Source of the DNA: an uncultured Armatimonadota bacterium
Lineage (GTDB): Bacteria; Armatimonadota; Fimbriimonadia; Fimbriimonadales; Fimbriimonadaceae
DNA: 64,000 nt
Direction of reading: 5' to 3'
Assembly (NCBI GenBank): GCA_903899015.1
Contig: CAIUHP010000079.1
Span: 62,001-126,000 of the forward strand
Below, piece after piece: positions 43,691 to 52,976 of this stretch. The notes beneath the pieces were generated by a model, which saw nothing but the letters and a program-made list of their open reading frames with translations, did no database searches and was not told where the DNA came from. Made by a program: the position numbers and the translations under genes. Numbering within the stretch: position 1 is the first letter of the stretch; each line of letters opens with the position of its first letter.

Positions 43691-44572
43691 TTACGCGTGA
43701 GGGGTCACGATCGAGAAATACTCTTCGAAGAACAAATCAACGTCAACCGTCTTGGCTACCTGATCGGGTCCATCTCCGGCAACGAGCTTCGTCATTCCAC
43801 ACAAGTTAAGATCCGGGGTCACGGGAACCTCGATGAGACCCGACTCATACGCGCAAAGTCCGGGTTTGAAGATTAACGCAGCCGCGAGAGGGTCATGAAA
43901 GGTCGCATCTTTCACTTGAGAGAACCACGTTTCCGCGAACGTTCTCACGGTGCTCAGCGGTTCCCCGACAAATCTCCGCCTGACTTCATCTGCACTGAGG
44001 CGGCAATGTTCCGTGACATCGAGCCCAACAGTCAGATGGTTTTGGCGGGGAGCGGTGTAAATCATCGACGTCGCAGTTGGGTCGACGAGAGCATTCCATT
44101 CTCGGCGATCTCCTCCGAAGAAAATCCCTCCCATCGACACAATTGATTTCACGAGGAATGGTATTTCCGGGTCAAGCGCAAACAAAAGCGCGATATTGGA
44201 ATAGGGTCCGATGGTCAGGAGAGTTACTTCATGAGGTCGAGACCGAATTTCACGCTGGAGGAATTCAACCGCAGTGTTTTCGGGTCGATCCAGTCGGTGA
44301 GCAACCCTTTCGATGGCAGCGTACTGTGGCACGCGCGGCTGACCGACTCCATGAACTAAAACATCTCTCCGCCCGCAATGAATCGGAATATCCGGTTGCC
44401 CAGCTGCCCGACAAATGACTTCTGCAAGGGCCGCTCGTTGCTGAACGTCGCCGGTTACGGTCGTGATGCCAAGTAATTCACAGCGAGGTTGACGAAGTAA
44501 ATAAGCCAAAGCCATCGCATCGTCAATATCACTACCGATATCGGTGTCGAGCAAAACCGGAAGCTTATACAT
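43691..44572 (-). CDS. Nucleoside hydrolase (IUNH family)
   Basis: A 293-residue enzyme that splits the N-glycosidic bond of ribonucleosides. The signature DTDIGSDIDDAMALAY (Asp9, Asp11, Asp15, Asp17, Asp18; calcium site) is at the N-terminus; further family motifs include TVTGDVQQRAALA and PTATSMIYTAP. The start is ATG 44572 (MYKLPVLLDT); the frame to 44626 is not convincing. Located next to ftsY but with 74 bases between. Substrate preference unknown. Confidence 0.88.
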   Translation of the reverse strand: MYKLPVLLDTDIGSDIDDAMALAYLLRQPRCELLGITTVTGDVQQRAALAEVICRAAGQPDIPIHCGRRDVLVHGVGQPRVPQYAAIERVAHRLDRPENTAVEFLQREIRSRPHEVTLLTIGPYSNIALLFALDPEIPFLVKSIVSMGGIFFGGDRREWNALVDPTATSMIYTAPRQNHLTVGLDVTEHCRLSADEVRRRFVGEPLSTVRTFAETWFSQVKDATFHDPLAAALIFKPGLCAYESGLIEVPVTPDLNLCGMTKLVAGDGPDQVAKTVDVDLFFEEYFSIVTPHA

Positions 44573-44646
44573 GGGTCCGCTACAGACTAACGTGCAACCG
44601 GAAGGGTTGTCTATGTGTCTCGCCAATACCTTGGCCAGAAAAGAAA

Positions 44647-45519
44647 CTACTCAAACAAGGAGGCTGCGAATTCGTCGGGCTTAAAGTCACGAAGATCGTC
44701 CATCTTTTCACCGACTCCAATGAATCGAATCGGAATCTTAAGACGCTCAAACACCCCAATGAGGGCGCCTCCACGAGCCGAACCGTCAATCTTTGTCAAG
44801 ACAAGGCCGGTAACACCCGCCGCCTTTTTGAATTCTTCCGCTTGCCGAATCGCGTTTTGGCCAGTATTCGCATCGAGAACCAATAGAACTTCATCTGGCT
44901 TTCGGCCCAATGCCTTTTCGGTAACCCGGAGAACTTTTCCAAGCTCCAGCATAAGGTTGTCTTTGCTATGCTGGCGTCCTGCGGTGTCAGCGAGAACGAA
45001 CTGAGCTCCCCGAGCTTTCGCTGCCACAATCGCATCGTAAATCACCGCGCTGGAGTCTGCTCCAGGCTGACTCCGCACAATCTCAGCACCCGTGCGACTT
45101 GCCCAAACTTCTAACTGCTCAATCGCGGCCGCTCGGAAAGTATCGCCTGCCGCTAAGATGACCTTGTTGCCTCGTTTCGTGAGAAGTCGCGCTACCTTGG
45201 CGATCGTCGTTGTCTTCCCCACTCCGTTGACACCGACAAAAACATAAACCGTCGGATCAAAATCACTGACCTCAATTCCGCCCGGACCTTGCTGACGGAA
45301 TCGATCTGCGATAGCCTTTTTCAGGCGTTCTTTCATCGCGTGAGTGTCAGTAATCTTCTCATCACGAACGGCCTTTCTCAGTTCTCCGAGAATCTCGGTG
45401 GTGGTGACAATGTGAGTGTCGGCCTGTAACAGCGCCTCTTCAAGTTCTTCGTAAAACTCTTCATCAATCACGCCTCGACCCAGCATGCGGTCGACACGTT
45501 CCATTAGGCGCTTGAACAT
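44647..45519 (-). CDS. ftsY: Signal recognition particle receptor FtsY
   Basis: A 290-residue SRP GTPase that docks ribosome-nascent-chain complexes on the inner membrane. NG domain only: helical N (about 1-80), G1 GVNGVGKTTT (96-105), DTAGRQHSKDNLMLEL (G3 and neighbouring switch), TKIDGSARGG (G4). The acidic A domain of E. coli FtsY is absent, as in many bacteria. Start ATG 45519. It stands downstream of the PIG-L gene in the direction of the envelope operon. Confidence 0.95.
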   Translation of the reverse strand: MFKRLMERVDRMLGRGVIDEEFYEELEEALLQADTHIVTTTEILGELRKAVRDEKITDTHAMKERLKKAIADRFRQQGPGGIEVSDFDPTVYVFVGVNGVGKTTTIAKVARLLTKRGNKVILAAGDTFRAAAIEQLEVWASRTGAEIVRSQPGADSSAVIYDAIVAAKARGAQFVLADTAGRQHSKDNLMLELGKVLRVTEKALGRKPDEVLLVLDANTGQNAIRQAEEFKKAAGVTGLVLTKIDGSARGGALIGVFERLKIPIRFIGVGEKMDDLRDFKPDEFAASLFE

Positions 45520-45570
45520 ACAGTTAAAGCGTAGCATGGGACGGCGGCAAGAATCCTGCCAAAACCACCA

Positions 45571-46320
45571 TTACGAGGCGGTAGCTTGTGATTTCCTGGC
45601 CCTTCTGATCGCCGCGCGCCATCGTTTCCAAGTCGCGCTACGCTTGACTTTGCGCGCTAGATAGGGCGGATGATTCGGTTTGGTGAACTCACGATGAGTC
45701 TGGAAGCGCATCCGCTCTGACTTGGCGAGGACAATCGGCTTGAGTCGAGCTTTCTGCCAAGCTTCGTAGAGTAGCAAAACGTGCCAGATGTTTTGACTCG
45801 GATATTGTCGGGCGATTTCCTTTTTGAGGCGTTGTTCGTCCATATCCAAATGGATAACTTCCTCTCCACGCGGATCACTGAATCGGTTGATGCGTTGAGA
45901 CCGAGTGAGATACGTGTGATAGAAAGGAATCTCCAAAACAGGGCCGTCGAAGGTTTTGTTCACCAAGTAATTGGTTGAGTCGTGGTCAATATGCCCCTGT
46001 TCAAAGGCGCCGCAACACACTCGATCGGGCTGCACTTCTGCCATCATCGCTCGGAATTTGGGCAACAAAACTGGAATCTCATCACAAACCGAACCGTCAG
46101 TCGCCTGATGGAAATACAGGTGGTCTTGAGGTACTCCAAGAATCTTCGCCACCGCTCTTGCTTCGTTTTCACGAATGGGTTTGCTATGAGTCCAGCTAAT
46201 AAAAACCGGGTTTCCTGCATGAACAAGGCGACGGATCCAAACACAAATGGAGATCTCGTCGTCCGGATGAGTCATGCAAAAAAGCCATCTCAGTTTGGGA
46301 TTAGTATTAAAGGCGATCAA
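45571..46320 (-). CDS. PIG-L/LmbE-family deacetylase
   Basis: A 249-residue zinc-dependent N-acetylglucosamine-type deacetylase. The metal motif HPDDE (residues 18-22) and the second motif HIDHD (about 109-113) are both present. The ATG overlaps the rfaE2 stop by 4 bases, tying it to the LPS genes. Typical substrates are GlcNAc-linked molecules; a role in LPS or sugar-nucleotide modification is inferred from position. Confidence 0.85.
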   Translation of the reverse strand: MIAFNTNPKLRWLFCMTHPDDEISICVWIRRLVHAGNPVFISWTHSKPIRENEARAVAKILGVPQDHLYFHQATDGSVCDEIPVLLPKFRAMMAEVQPDRVCCGAFEQGHIDHDSTNYLVNKTFDGPVLEIPFYHTYLTRSQRINRFSDPRGEEVIHLDMDEQRLKKEIARQYPSQNIWHVLLLYEAWQKARLKPIVLAKSERMRFQTHREFTKPNHPPYLARKVKRSATWKRWRAAIRRARKSQATAS

Positions 46321-46763
46321 TCGAGTTCCATACCTCGGATGACTCTTGTTGATGATCGGCCCTGAAGCAGGGGCATGATGACTACTTCACCGCCATATCC
46401 CAACACGATCTTTGATTCAGGCAGGCTTTCGACAGTGTAGTCTCCCCCCTTCACATGGACTTCCGGCTTCAGGATTGATATCAAGTTTTCGGGCGTATCT
46501 TCTTCAAACGCCACCACTCCATCGACGCATCGAAGTGCTTCGAGCACTGAAATCCGATCTTCAAGCGTGTTAATCGGACGATTGGGCCCCTTCCCTAAGC
46601 GTCGAACACTCGCGTCAGAATTCATTCCAACGATGAGCATGTCGCCAAGGGAACGGGCTGCTTGCAGATATTGCACATGTCCAGCGTGAAGAATGTCAAA
46701 GACACCGTTCGTAAAGATAAGGCGACGACCCTCTCGTAATTTCAAAGCCGCATTAATTTCCAT
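46317..46763 (-). CDS. rfaE2: D-glycero-beta-D-manno-heptose-1-phosphate adenylyltransferase
   Basis: A 148-residue nucleotidyltransferase (C-terminal half of HldE) that makes ADP-heptose for the LPS core. The cytidylyltransferase-like motifs FTNGVFDILHAGHVQYL (HxGH) and the C-terminal RSSTRVI (substrate-binding) are visible, with KGGDYTVESLPE and the family's length of 140-160. Starts 11 bases inside the upstream glycosyltransferase gene and overlaps PIG-L by 4. The kinase half (RfaE1) is not in the window. Confidence 0.88.
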   Translation of the reverse strand: MEINAALKLREGRRLIFTNGVFDILHAGHVQYLQAARSLGDMLIVGMNSDASVRRLGKGPNRPINTLEDRISVLEALRCVDGVVAFEEDTPENLISILKPEVHVKGGDYTVESLPESKIVLGYGGEVVIMPLLQGRSSTRVIRGMELD

Positions 46764-47703
46764 TGAGAGCTTTCCTCATCGTTTCCAACACATCTTCCGG
46801 CCGAATCATGGCTAACGAATCGGGATGATAATGACACCGATCGATTTGGCCATAAGGGCAAGAGCGCTCCGGCTTCGTAATGCTGTAGAGCCCTACCGCC
46901 GGTTTATTGAGTGCCGCTGCTACGTGAGTACTGCCGGTGTCGCCGCCAAGATGCACGGCACACTCGGAAATGAGCGCGACGAGTTCGCGAACATTGGTTT
47001 GCCCCAACAGCGAGATCGGCTTGCTCAAGCATCCACTGATGACCTCCGATGCTGCAAGTTGGTCAGCCTCCGCCTTGCCGCCAATCAGAACCGATGGTAC
47101 GCCGTCCTGTGCCAACTGATCGATAACGGATGAAAAGGACGCTGGCACCCAGCGCTTGGTCGCCCAACCGGCACCGGCATTGATTACCGCAAACAGCCCG
47201 CGAATGTTGTTTTCTGCGAGTTTGTTCCGTACCGAATCTAGGTCATCCCCCTTTGGACTCAGCATAAATTCGGCCCGATCCATTTGTCCGCCAACCGCCC
47301 GGGCAACGTCAACGTACTGGTCAACGACATGAAACGAGGTTGGGTCGGGAAGGATGCGTCCACTGAATAACCATGAGCCCTCTCGTTGCCAGTGATAACC
47401 AACTTTCCTGTTTGCCTTCGCTCGTGCGATGCCGAGGGCGCTTTTCAAAAGACCTTGCAGATCAAGTGCCGCTTCAAATGGCTCGGGATACGTTGGGATT
47501 GAGCTTAATGAAAGTTTGAGTTTAGGCTTGAATTTTAGAACTTCATCAACGGCTTCGCAGCACTCGACAATGCCAGCAAACCGAGGATCAACGACCCAAG
47601 TGATATGGCAATCCGGAAAGCCTTTCTTCAGAGCTACGGCAGCCGGGAGCGAACAAACCGTGTCACCCAGTGCCGATAAACGGCTGATCAAGAATCTAGG
47701 CAA
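46753..47703 (-). CDS. Glycosyltransferase family 9 (heptosyltransferase-like)
   Basis: A 316-residue GT9 enzyme. N-terminal motif FLISRLSALGDTVCSLPAA, middle AALDLQGLLKSALGIARAK, and donor-binding CAVHLGGDTGSTHVAAALNKPAVGLYS, all standard for ADP-heptose transferases of LPS core assembly. It overlaps the next gene by 11 bases and the previous by 8. Because rfaE2 follows, heptose is the likely donor. Confidence 0.87.
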   Translation of the reverse strand: MPRFLISRLSALGDTVCSLPAAVALKKGFPDCHITWVVDPRFAGIVECCEAVDEVLKFKPKLKLSLSSIPTYPEPFEAALDLQGLLKSALGIARAKANRKVGYHWQREGSWLFSGRILPDPTSFHVVDQYVDVARAVGGQMDRAEFMLSPKGDDLDSVRNKLAENNIRGLFAVINAGAGWATKRWVPASFSSVIDQLAQDGVPSVLIGGKAEADQLAASEVISGCLSKPISLLGQTNVRELVALISECAVHLGGDTGSTHVAAALNKPAVGLYSITKPERSCPYGQIDRCHYHPDSLAMIRPEDVLETMRKALNGN

Positions 47704-48658
47704 TTTGGCTCCTGATCAGGGTTCTTGATGCTTCGATAACTTCTTCCGAAGTGACTGCGGAAGCTTCCATACCGCGTCGCAAAACCACTCCGCGATGGGT
47801 ATAGGGGCGATAATTTGCTGGGTCCATGTGTCCGAACACAGAAACGACCGGCACACCATAGGCGGCTGCCATATGGCCGGTTCCGGTATCTCCTGCTAAA
47901 TGAAGCTCGCTTGACGCTACCATGCTCATCGATTGCGCTAAGGATAGCTTGCCGACATAACTCCTTGCACCCTCAAGTTCAATATCGGGATCGCCCAGGG
48001 CTCCCAGGAAGGCCACTTGATACCCATCTGCAACAAGGTTCTGAGCAACGGCACGCCATTGGTTAATCGGATATACCTTTGAAGGATGCCCGGCTGAAGT
48101 TGAAATCGTCACCAATTTTGGTTGAACCTTGGGCGCGCACGGCATGATCGGGAGAATAGGCAAGGGAAACGGTCCGAAGTTTTGAAGCACGTGGTTCTGC
48201 CATTCCACCCAATGAGCTTTTGCCGGCATTCTCTCCGGAACGGGATTGAGTAGCTTGGAAATGGCATCGGTTGCGTTGACGGAAATCCGTCGTTTGGGTC
48301 GAGCAAACTTGAGGCAAACCGCCGTCTTCAGATGACCTTGAAGGTCGATGCCAAAGTCAAAGTTCATGCGCTTGAGCTTCCGGCAGATTTCTATTTGCTC
48401 GCCGAGCACCTTTGGTGTCCACCGTTGTGACCGCCACTTTTGCCGTGGCACCACCATGAGTTCGTTCACAAGTTCATCACGATCGATAACATCGACACAC
48501 CGTTCTTCAACGGCCCAGCAAATGAACGCATTCGGATAGCGCTGTCGTATAGCGGTGGTGGCCCAAGTTGCCATAACGCAATCCCCAATCGCCGAGAATC
48601 GCACAATAAGGAACCGGGGACCGTCTAGAGCAGATTGCGTCTTCGTGCGCTTTTCCAT
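47696..48658 (-). CDS. Glycosyltransferase family 9 (heptosyltransferase-like)
   Basis: A 320-residue GT9 enzyme paralogous to the next gene: FLIVRFSAIGDCVMATWA, MNFDFGIDLQGHLKTAVCL, LHLAGDTGTGHMAAAYGVPVVSVFG. The start at 48658 overlaps the acyltransferase gene by 34 bases, with no better downstream start. Two consecutive GT9 enzymes suggest an inner core with at least two heptose-type residues, as for WaaC and WaaF. Confidence 0.85.
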   Translation of the reverse strand: MEKRTKTQSALDGPRFLIVRFSAIGDCVMATWATTAIRQRYPNAFICWAVEERCVDVIDRDELVNELMVVPRQKWRSQRWTPKVLGEQIEICRKLKRMNFDFGIDLQGHLKTAVCLKFARPKRRISVNATDAISKLLNPVPERMPAKAHWVEWQNHVLQNFGPFPLPILPIMPCAPKVQPKLVTISTSAGHPSKVYPINQWRAVAQNLVADGYQVAFLGALGDPDIELEGARSYVGKLSLAQSMSMVASSELHLAGDTGTGHMAAAYGVPVVSVFGHMDPANYRPYTHRGVVLRRGMEASAVTSEEVIEASRTLIRSQIA

Positions 48659-49521
48659 CGATCATGCAACCACAGCCACTGCTCAGGATATTCCCGAATG
48701 ACCGATTCGAGGACTTCGTTCAGCTTCGCCATGATCTCCTCTGCACTCTCCATCTTGTTATCGATGTCGACGGGCTCACGCACCACGACGCGATACTTGC
48801 CTGGCCCAATTCGAACACAAAATGATGGTAATAAGACCGCTCCGGTTCGCTGATGAAGAACGGCGGGACCCAGCACGGTACCGGCTGGCTTGCCAAAGAA
48901 AGGAACGAAAGATTCGTCCGAGTTTTGATCGGGAAGAATTCCAACGATTTCTTTTCGCTTGAGCTTGACCAAAATGGGGCGAGCAGAATCGCCTCGAGAC
49001 AGAACATTTACGCCCGTGAGACTTCGAATTTGGGATACACGGTCTTGGATTTCACCTTGATTGGCGTCGCGAGCCACAACTGAAATCTGTCGTCCGGTCG
49101 CGATCAGCCAGTGGCCAAATCGCTCCCAGTTCCCGAGATGCGCGGTACAAGCAATGATCCCTTTTTCGACTGCAGCTGCTCGTTCATAGTGCTCAAAACC
49201 TTCGACCTCCATATTGTCGAGGAGCTCTTGGTTTGTGCGCAACGGAGTGCGCATGAAGTCGGCGGTGATCAGTCCAAAATGTTTGAAGACACCTCTCGCG
49301 GTTTCATACCGCTGAGCATCCGTCCATTCGGGAAAGGCTAGCTGAAGATTGTTAATCGTACGCTCGCGCCGAGACCGCATCAACCTAAAGGCAAGGTTTC
49401 CGATTGCCTCTCCGCGTCTCTCAGCGACGGTGACATCTTGCTTGAGAAAGATTTTTTGGCCGAAACCAAACGCGTACAAACCTAATTTACTGACCAGCGC
49501 CTTCTGTCGGTTACTCATCAA
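48625..49521 (-). CDS. lpxL: Lipid A biosynthesis acyltransferase (LpxL/HtrB family)
   Basis: A 298-residue inner-membrane-associated acyltransferase. The catalytic H-x4-E motif is HLGNWE in IIACTAHLGNWERFGHW; other family motifs are LPDQNSDESFVPFFGKPAG and YPEQWLWLHDRWK. It adds a secondary acyl chain to lipid A. The start codon follows the LpxK gene's end by overlap of 11 bases (ATG 49521 or 49518). Which acyl position is modified cannot be read from sequence. Confidence 0.9.
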   Translation of the reverse strand: MMSNRQKALVSKLGLYAFGFGQKIFLKQDVTVAERRGEAIGNLAFRLMRSRRERTINNLQLAFPEWTDAQRYETARGVFKHFGLITADFMRTPLRTNQELLDNMEVEGFEHYERAAAVEKGIIACTAHLGNWERFGHWLIATGRQISVVARDANQGEIQDRVSQIRSLTGVNVLSRGDSARPILVKLKRKEIVGILPDQNSDESFVPFFGKPAGTVLGPAVLHQRTGAVLLPSFCVRIGPGKYRVVVREPVDIDNKMESAEEIMAKLNEVLESVIREYPEQWLWLHDRWKSARRRNLL

Positions 49522-50485
49522 GTCTCTTCTTTAACCAAGCTTTGAACTCTTCCTCAGGTTCAACAGATATTTGCTGAGTTGCAACCAAAAATTGGCGTCT
49601 ATCTATATCGGCTCGGTTTCGTAGCTTGACCCAATCCTTGGCGGTCACAACGATCGGCAAGTCTTTGGGAAACGATGCTAAAAGGGTACCTCCCGTAAGG
49701 GGATCATGGTCGGGAAGAAGCACGGTTATTCCAGGGTTTTGGCTATTCGGAAAAATTGAATTCAGCGCATCCAGAAATCTTTGCGGTTGCCCCAAGGCAC
49801 ACAGCACCGAGTATTCCTTGGGAGAAATCTGCTCACCGGTTGGCGAGATTAGTGTCATCGGCGCCGGTTTGATTTGGAACGAACCAGGCAAAACGAGGTC
49901 AGCCCGTCTTCGATTCCATCTGGGCTCGCGGTAGGGTCCGGCTGGAATACAGTTGGTATTGGCAGGAAATGGTTCGTCGAGGACAATCGTGATCTGCTTT
50001 TTGATTGGTAAATGCTGGAATCCGTCATCCATCACCAAGACGGAATTGGGGAACTGAGCGTGGACCAATTCGGCAGCCAAAACCCGACGCCTACCTACAA
50101 CAATTGGGACTTCTGGGTCTAGCCAACGAAACATTGCTGGTTCGTCGCCCCATTCTTGGGCATCCAACGGACCGTTTGGAGCGATAGTTGCGGCTTCAGA
50201 GTGAGGCGCACCGTAGCCGCTGCAACCAATCACAACTTCGTATCCCATCTCGCGCAACGTGCGCACAAGGTAACGAGTCATCGGACTCTTGCCGCTTCCC
50301 CCGGTGATGAGGTTTCCGACGCAAACAATAGGGCGATGCGGCTCTTGGGTTTGCTTGATTTTGAGACGATATACGGCGAGATAGCCTTGCCAGCCAGCAG
50401 CGTAAAGCCACGAAAGCGGAGTCAATGCGGCACGCATACAACGGGCACCCAAACTTTTGCCCTCCCAGATTTCATTCGGCCGCAT
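49511..50485 (-). CDS. lpxK: Tetraacyldisaccharide 4'-kinase
   Basis: A 324-residue membrane-bound kinase that phosphorylates the 4' position of the lipid A disaccharide. P-loop GGSGKSP (62-68) in VCVGNLITGGSGKSPMT, catalytic region VLVMDDGFQHLPIK and AGPYREPRW are all present. First gene of the envelope operon; upstream divergent to the membrane protein at 50598. Confidence 0.93.
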   Translation of the reverse strand: MRPNEIWEGKSLGARCMRAALTPLSWLYAAGWQGYLAVYRLKIKQTQEPHRPIVCVGNLITGGSGKSPMTRYLVRTLREMGYEVVIGCSGYGAPHSEAATIAPNGPLDAQEWGDEPAMFRWLDPEVPIVVGRRRVLAAELVHAQFPNSVLVMDDGFQHLPIKKQITIVLDEPFPANTNCIPAGPYREPRWNRRRADLVLPGSFQIKPAPMTLISPTGEQISPKEYSVLCALGQPQRFLDALNSIFPNSQNPGITVLLPDHDPLTGGTLLASFPKDLPIVVTAKDWVKLRNRADIDRRQFLVATQQISVEPEEEFKAWLKKRLDE

Positions 50486-50597
50486 CGTTTCGATTGTAGC
50501 GCCCCGGTCCGATCAATCGCTTTGCAAATCGAGATTTTGACAGTCGTGGGTCCTAGTCTTTGCACCTAGTCCCGGTCGAAGTGCGTACTATCTAGTC

Positions 50598-51383
50598 ATG
50601 CGACATGGGTTTAGACCGCGAGTCATCCGCCAAATATTCTCGCCGGTTCCGGCTGCCCGGTCGAGGTGCCTTTCAACGTTTGTCGCCATTGCACGTCAAG
50701 GTTTACCCACCACACTGAGGTACGAACCAAGCCACGTGCTCGCCGCTTCTAGTTTGCTTTTACTGGTGTTGGGTGGCATCATCCAAACCGTCTCACGCAT
50801 CGGAGGAACGATTGTCCTTTCTGGGTGGATGGTGGCTGGCCTGTCGCTAATTGCGCTTCTGTTCCAAGACAAATGGGTTTACGGATTTGGCCGCCCCCGA
50901 CTTTTACGACAACTGGATGAAGCGAGACGTACGGTGGGATTGGACGAGGCTCTCTTGCCGGAATCGCTTGATTTTCTAGAAACGGCGGCTCAGCAGTGGG
51001 AACGGGTGGAACACGCCCTGCAATCGCGAATTTGGGACCAGCACGACGACCTGCGCAACCGGATCAATTACGCCGCACATCAAGCCATGGAAGATGTCGT
51101 CGTATTGGAATGCGGAACGACTGGAGAATCTGGATTCTCCGATCAAGATGCCGAGCAGGCTTTAACCACGACGTCAGCCAACTTGCGCTTGCTGGCAGAC
51201 GCAGTCGATGCGACTGCGTCCGCGATCATGGCCTATCCGCGAGACAACTATGAGTCCAACGGAGAATCTCCACACGGCATTATCGAAGAGGTTCACGATC
51301 TTGAGCAAGCACTGGCTCGCTTGAACCAAAGTCGCACGCGCTCACCCCAGATTTTTCAGGGCATGCCGCCTCACGAAGACTAA
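50598..51383 (+). CDS. Membrane protein with two helices and soluble helical tail
   Basis: A 261-residue protein: two hydrophobic segments (SHVLAASSLLLLVLGGIIQTV and IVLSGWMVAGLSLIALLF, about 55-100) and then a long helical cytoplasmic or periplasmic region (about 110-260; ETAAQQWERVEHALQSRIWDQHDDLR). No recognised family. The 3' end overlaps the convergent isochorismatase gene by 4 bases. Divergent from lpxK. Confidence 0.55.
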   Translation: MRHGFRPRVIRQIFSPVPAARSRCLSTFVAIARQGLPTTLRYEPSHVLAASSLLLLVLGGIIQTVSRIGGTIVLSGWMVAGLSLIALLFQDKWVYGFGRPRLLRQLDEARRTVGLDEALLPESLDFLETAAQQWERVEHALQSRIWDQHDDLRNRINYAAHQAMEDVVVLECGTTGESGFSDQDAEQALTTTSANLRLLADAVDATASAIMAYPRDNYESNGESPHGIIEEVHDLEQALARLNQSRTRSPQIFQGMPPHED

Positions 51384-51949
51384 GGGTGCTGTTTCACTAT
51401 TGCGAGCGCGGCTTTGAACTCGGGACTGTCTGCGGTGCCTAGCCACTCGTACGCGACGGATTCGGTGTGAGCAGGAACCACTCCGGCATCTCGAATTCGT
51501 TCCATTCCTAATTTGTGGCGTTCAAGAGTTCGCGAGGAAACGGCATCGGGACAAACCACGACTTCAAATCCCTTTGCGAGAAGGTCTTGCGCCGTTTGAG
51601 AAACGCAAATATGCGTTTCCATTCCGACGATGATGATTTGCCTCCGCCCGCTTGCTAGGACGGCGGCCATGAATTCGTCGCATCCTGCCGCACTAAACGA
51701 CATCTTTGCAAAAGCCGGGGGTTCTTGGACCAAATCGGCAAGAGATTCATGAGTTGAACCCATGCGAGAGGGGTTTTGCTCGGTTGTTAAGACAGGAATT
51801 CCGAGTAGCCGAGCAACCTTTGCGAGAAAGGCAACCCGGTCAAGAACTCTATCTACCTCGTGAATAGTCTTAGTGAGGACGGGTTGAATGTCTATAATTG
51901 CGAGGAGCGATAAGTCGGGTTCTAGTTTAACGCTAGGCATTTTATGCAT
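51380..51949 (-). CDS. Isochorismatase-family hydrolase
   Basis: A 189-residue cysteine hydrolase of the isochorismatase/nicotinamidase-like superfamily. Motifs: LAIIDIQPVL (catalytic Asp), TEQNPSRMG (basic residue and cis-peptide region) and IIIVGMETHICVSQTAQDLL with the catalytic Cys in HICVS. The start is ATG 51949 or 51940; the frame to 52063 lies in the promoter of the next gene. The substrate is not clear. Confidence 0.85.
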   Translation of the reverse strand: MHKMPSVKLEPDLSLLAIIDIQPVLTKTIHEVDRVLDRVAFLAKVARLLGIPVLTTEQNPSRMGSTHESLADLVQEPPAFAKMSFSAAGCDEFMAAVLASGRRQIIIVGMETHICVSQTAQDLLAKGFEVVVCPDAVSSRTLERHKLGMERIRDAGVVPAHTESVAYEWLGTADSPEFKAALAIVKQHP

Positions 51950-52050
51950 TATGCTCCGGTGTTTTGCTAGACAACGCCTTCGCTTCCGGTTACAATGAGA
52001 CTGCTCATGGAACGAGCGAACGCTCGGCCTGATCTTCAGGAGGATTGAAA

Positions 52051-52569
52051 ATGACGAGAACACTTACAACGGCGGTCATCGCCACCCTTGGTATCTGCGG
52101 CGTTGCAAGCGCTCAGCAGGCTAGCACACTTAACGCAAGCCCGAACAACATCACCGTTCGAGGCGGCGTGGCTCTGCCAGTTGACAAGAGCCTTAGCAAC
52201 GTAAGCAATTCCTTTGGCAACATTGGTGTCGAATACCAGTTCGGCGATTCACTTTTCAAAGGCGGCGAGACATACCTTTCAGTTGATGCCTTCTTCAAGG
52301 ACCTCAGCAATGTCATCGCTTATCCAGTTGCTGTCAACCAGAGATTCTTCACTGGCCAAAATGCACAGGGTCACCGAAATTACTTCTTCGTGGGTGTTGG
52401 TATGACATTCGTGAACGTAACTTCTTCAGCCAACGCAATCTCAGCTCGTGGCGGATTTGGAACCGAACTCGGTCCTAACATCATCGCTGAGCTTGGTGGT
52501 TACATTTCCGACCGAGCAGCTGGTGTTCGCGGAAATGCGGTCACATTCAACGTCGGCTACCGCTTCTAA
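52051..52569 (+). CDS. Small exported beta-barrel-like protein
   Basis: A 172-residue protein with signal peptide (TRTLTTAVIATLGICGVASAQ) and amphipathic strands ending in VTFNVGYRF, like an outer-membrane barrel terminus. The start is ATG 52051, 7 bases after AGGAGG; a TTG at 52045 is not favoured. A good terminator follows (52588-52622). Resembles the style of the protein at 43102-43611. Function unknown. Confidence 0.65.
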   Translation: MTRTLTTAVIATLGICGVASAQQASTLNASPNNITVRGGVALPVDKSLSNVSNSFGNIGVEYQFGDSLFKGGETYLSVDAFFKDLSNVIAYPVAVNQRFFTGQNAQGHRNYFFVGVGMTFVNVTSSANAISARGGFGTELGPNIIAELGGYISDRAAGVRGNAVTFNVGYRF

Positions 52570-52587
52570 GATCGCTTAAGAAGCCCA

Positions 52588-52622
52588 AGCGTCAGACCCT
52601 AACCGGTCTGGCGCTTTTTTTT
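52588..52622 (+). terminator. Intrinsic terminator
   Basis: AGCGTCAGACC (52588-52598) pairs with GGTCTGGCGCT (52605-52615), one G-T pair, followed by eight Ts. Confidence 0.9.
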
Positions 52623-52731
52623 GCCAGATATATCCTCTGACCTCCATCTAAATTCTGACTGAGCCGGTGGAGACAGCCATGAACGTGAATCTTCGACCGG
52701 AACTCGCACACACAAGCCTTCGAGCGTCGCG

Positions 52732-52941
52732 ATGTCGACATCCTTCAATGACCTGAAGTTGATCGCTTCATTCGACAGATCAATTTTTTATTTCAGATTG
52801 GTGTCGGTCTGGCAGCTGGTCGGTGACTTCAGTTCGATCGCCTATTTTGAACTTGGAGTTCAGGATGCTTTCGGGCCAGGCGGAAATTCGAATACTCAAA
52901 CATATTTGAATTTGCGCCAGACCATGCTCTTCAAGCTATGA
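52732..52941 (+). CDS. Doubtful small protein (69 aa)
   Basis: An open frame beginning ATG 52732, ending LRQTMLFKL, with no ribosome-binding site. The end (YLNLRQTMLFKL) looks like a barrel terminus, so it may be a remnant of an outer-membrane protein related to its upstream neighbour. It may equally be chance. Confidence 0.2.
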   Translation: MSTSFNDLKLIASFDRSIFYFRLVSVWQLVGDFSSIAYFELGVQDAFGPGGNSNTQTYLNLRQTMLFKL

Positions 52942-52976
52942 AGGCTCTTTGAGTGCTCTCTCCCAAAATTCTGATG

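Larger units (their letters stand above)
52570..52976. other. Intergenic region with terminator and doubtful ORF
   Basis: About 400 bases between the barrel-like gene and the MacB-type permease. It holds the terminator at 52588-52622 and a 69-codon frame of doubtful status (52732-52941). Confidence 0.5.
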
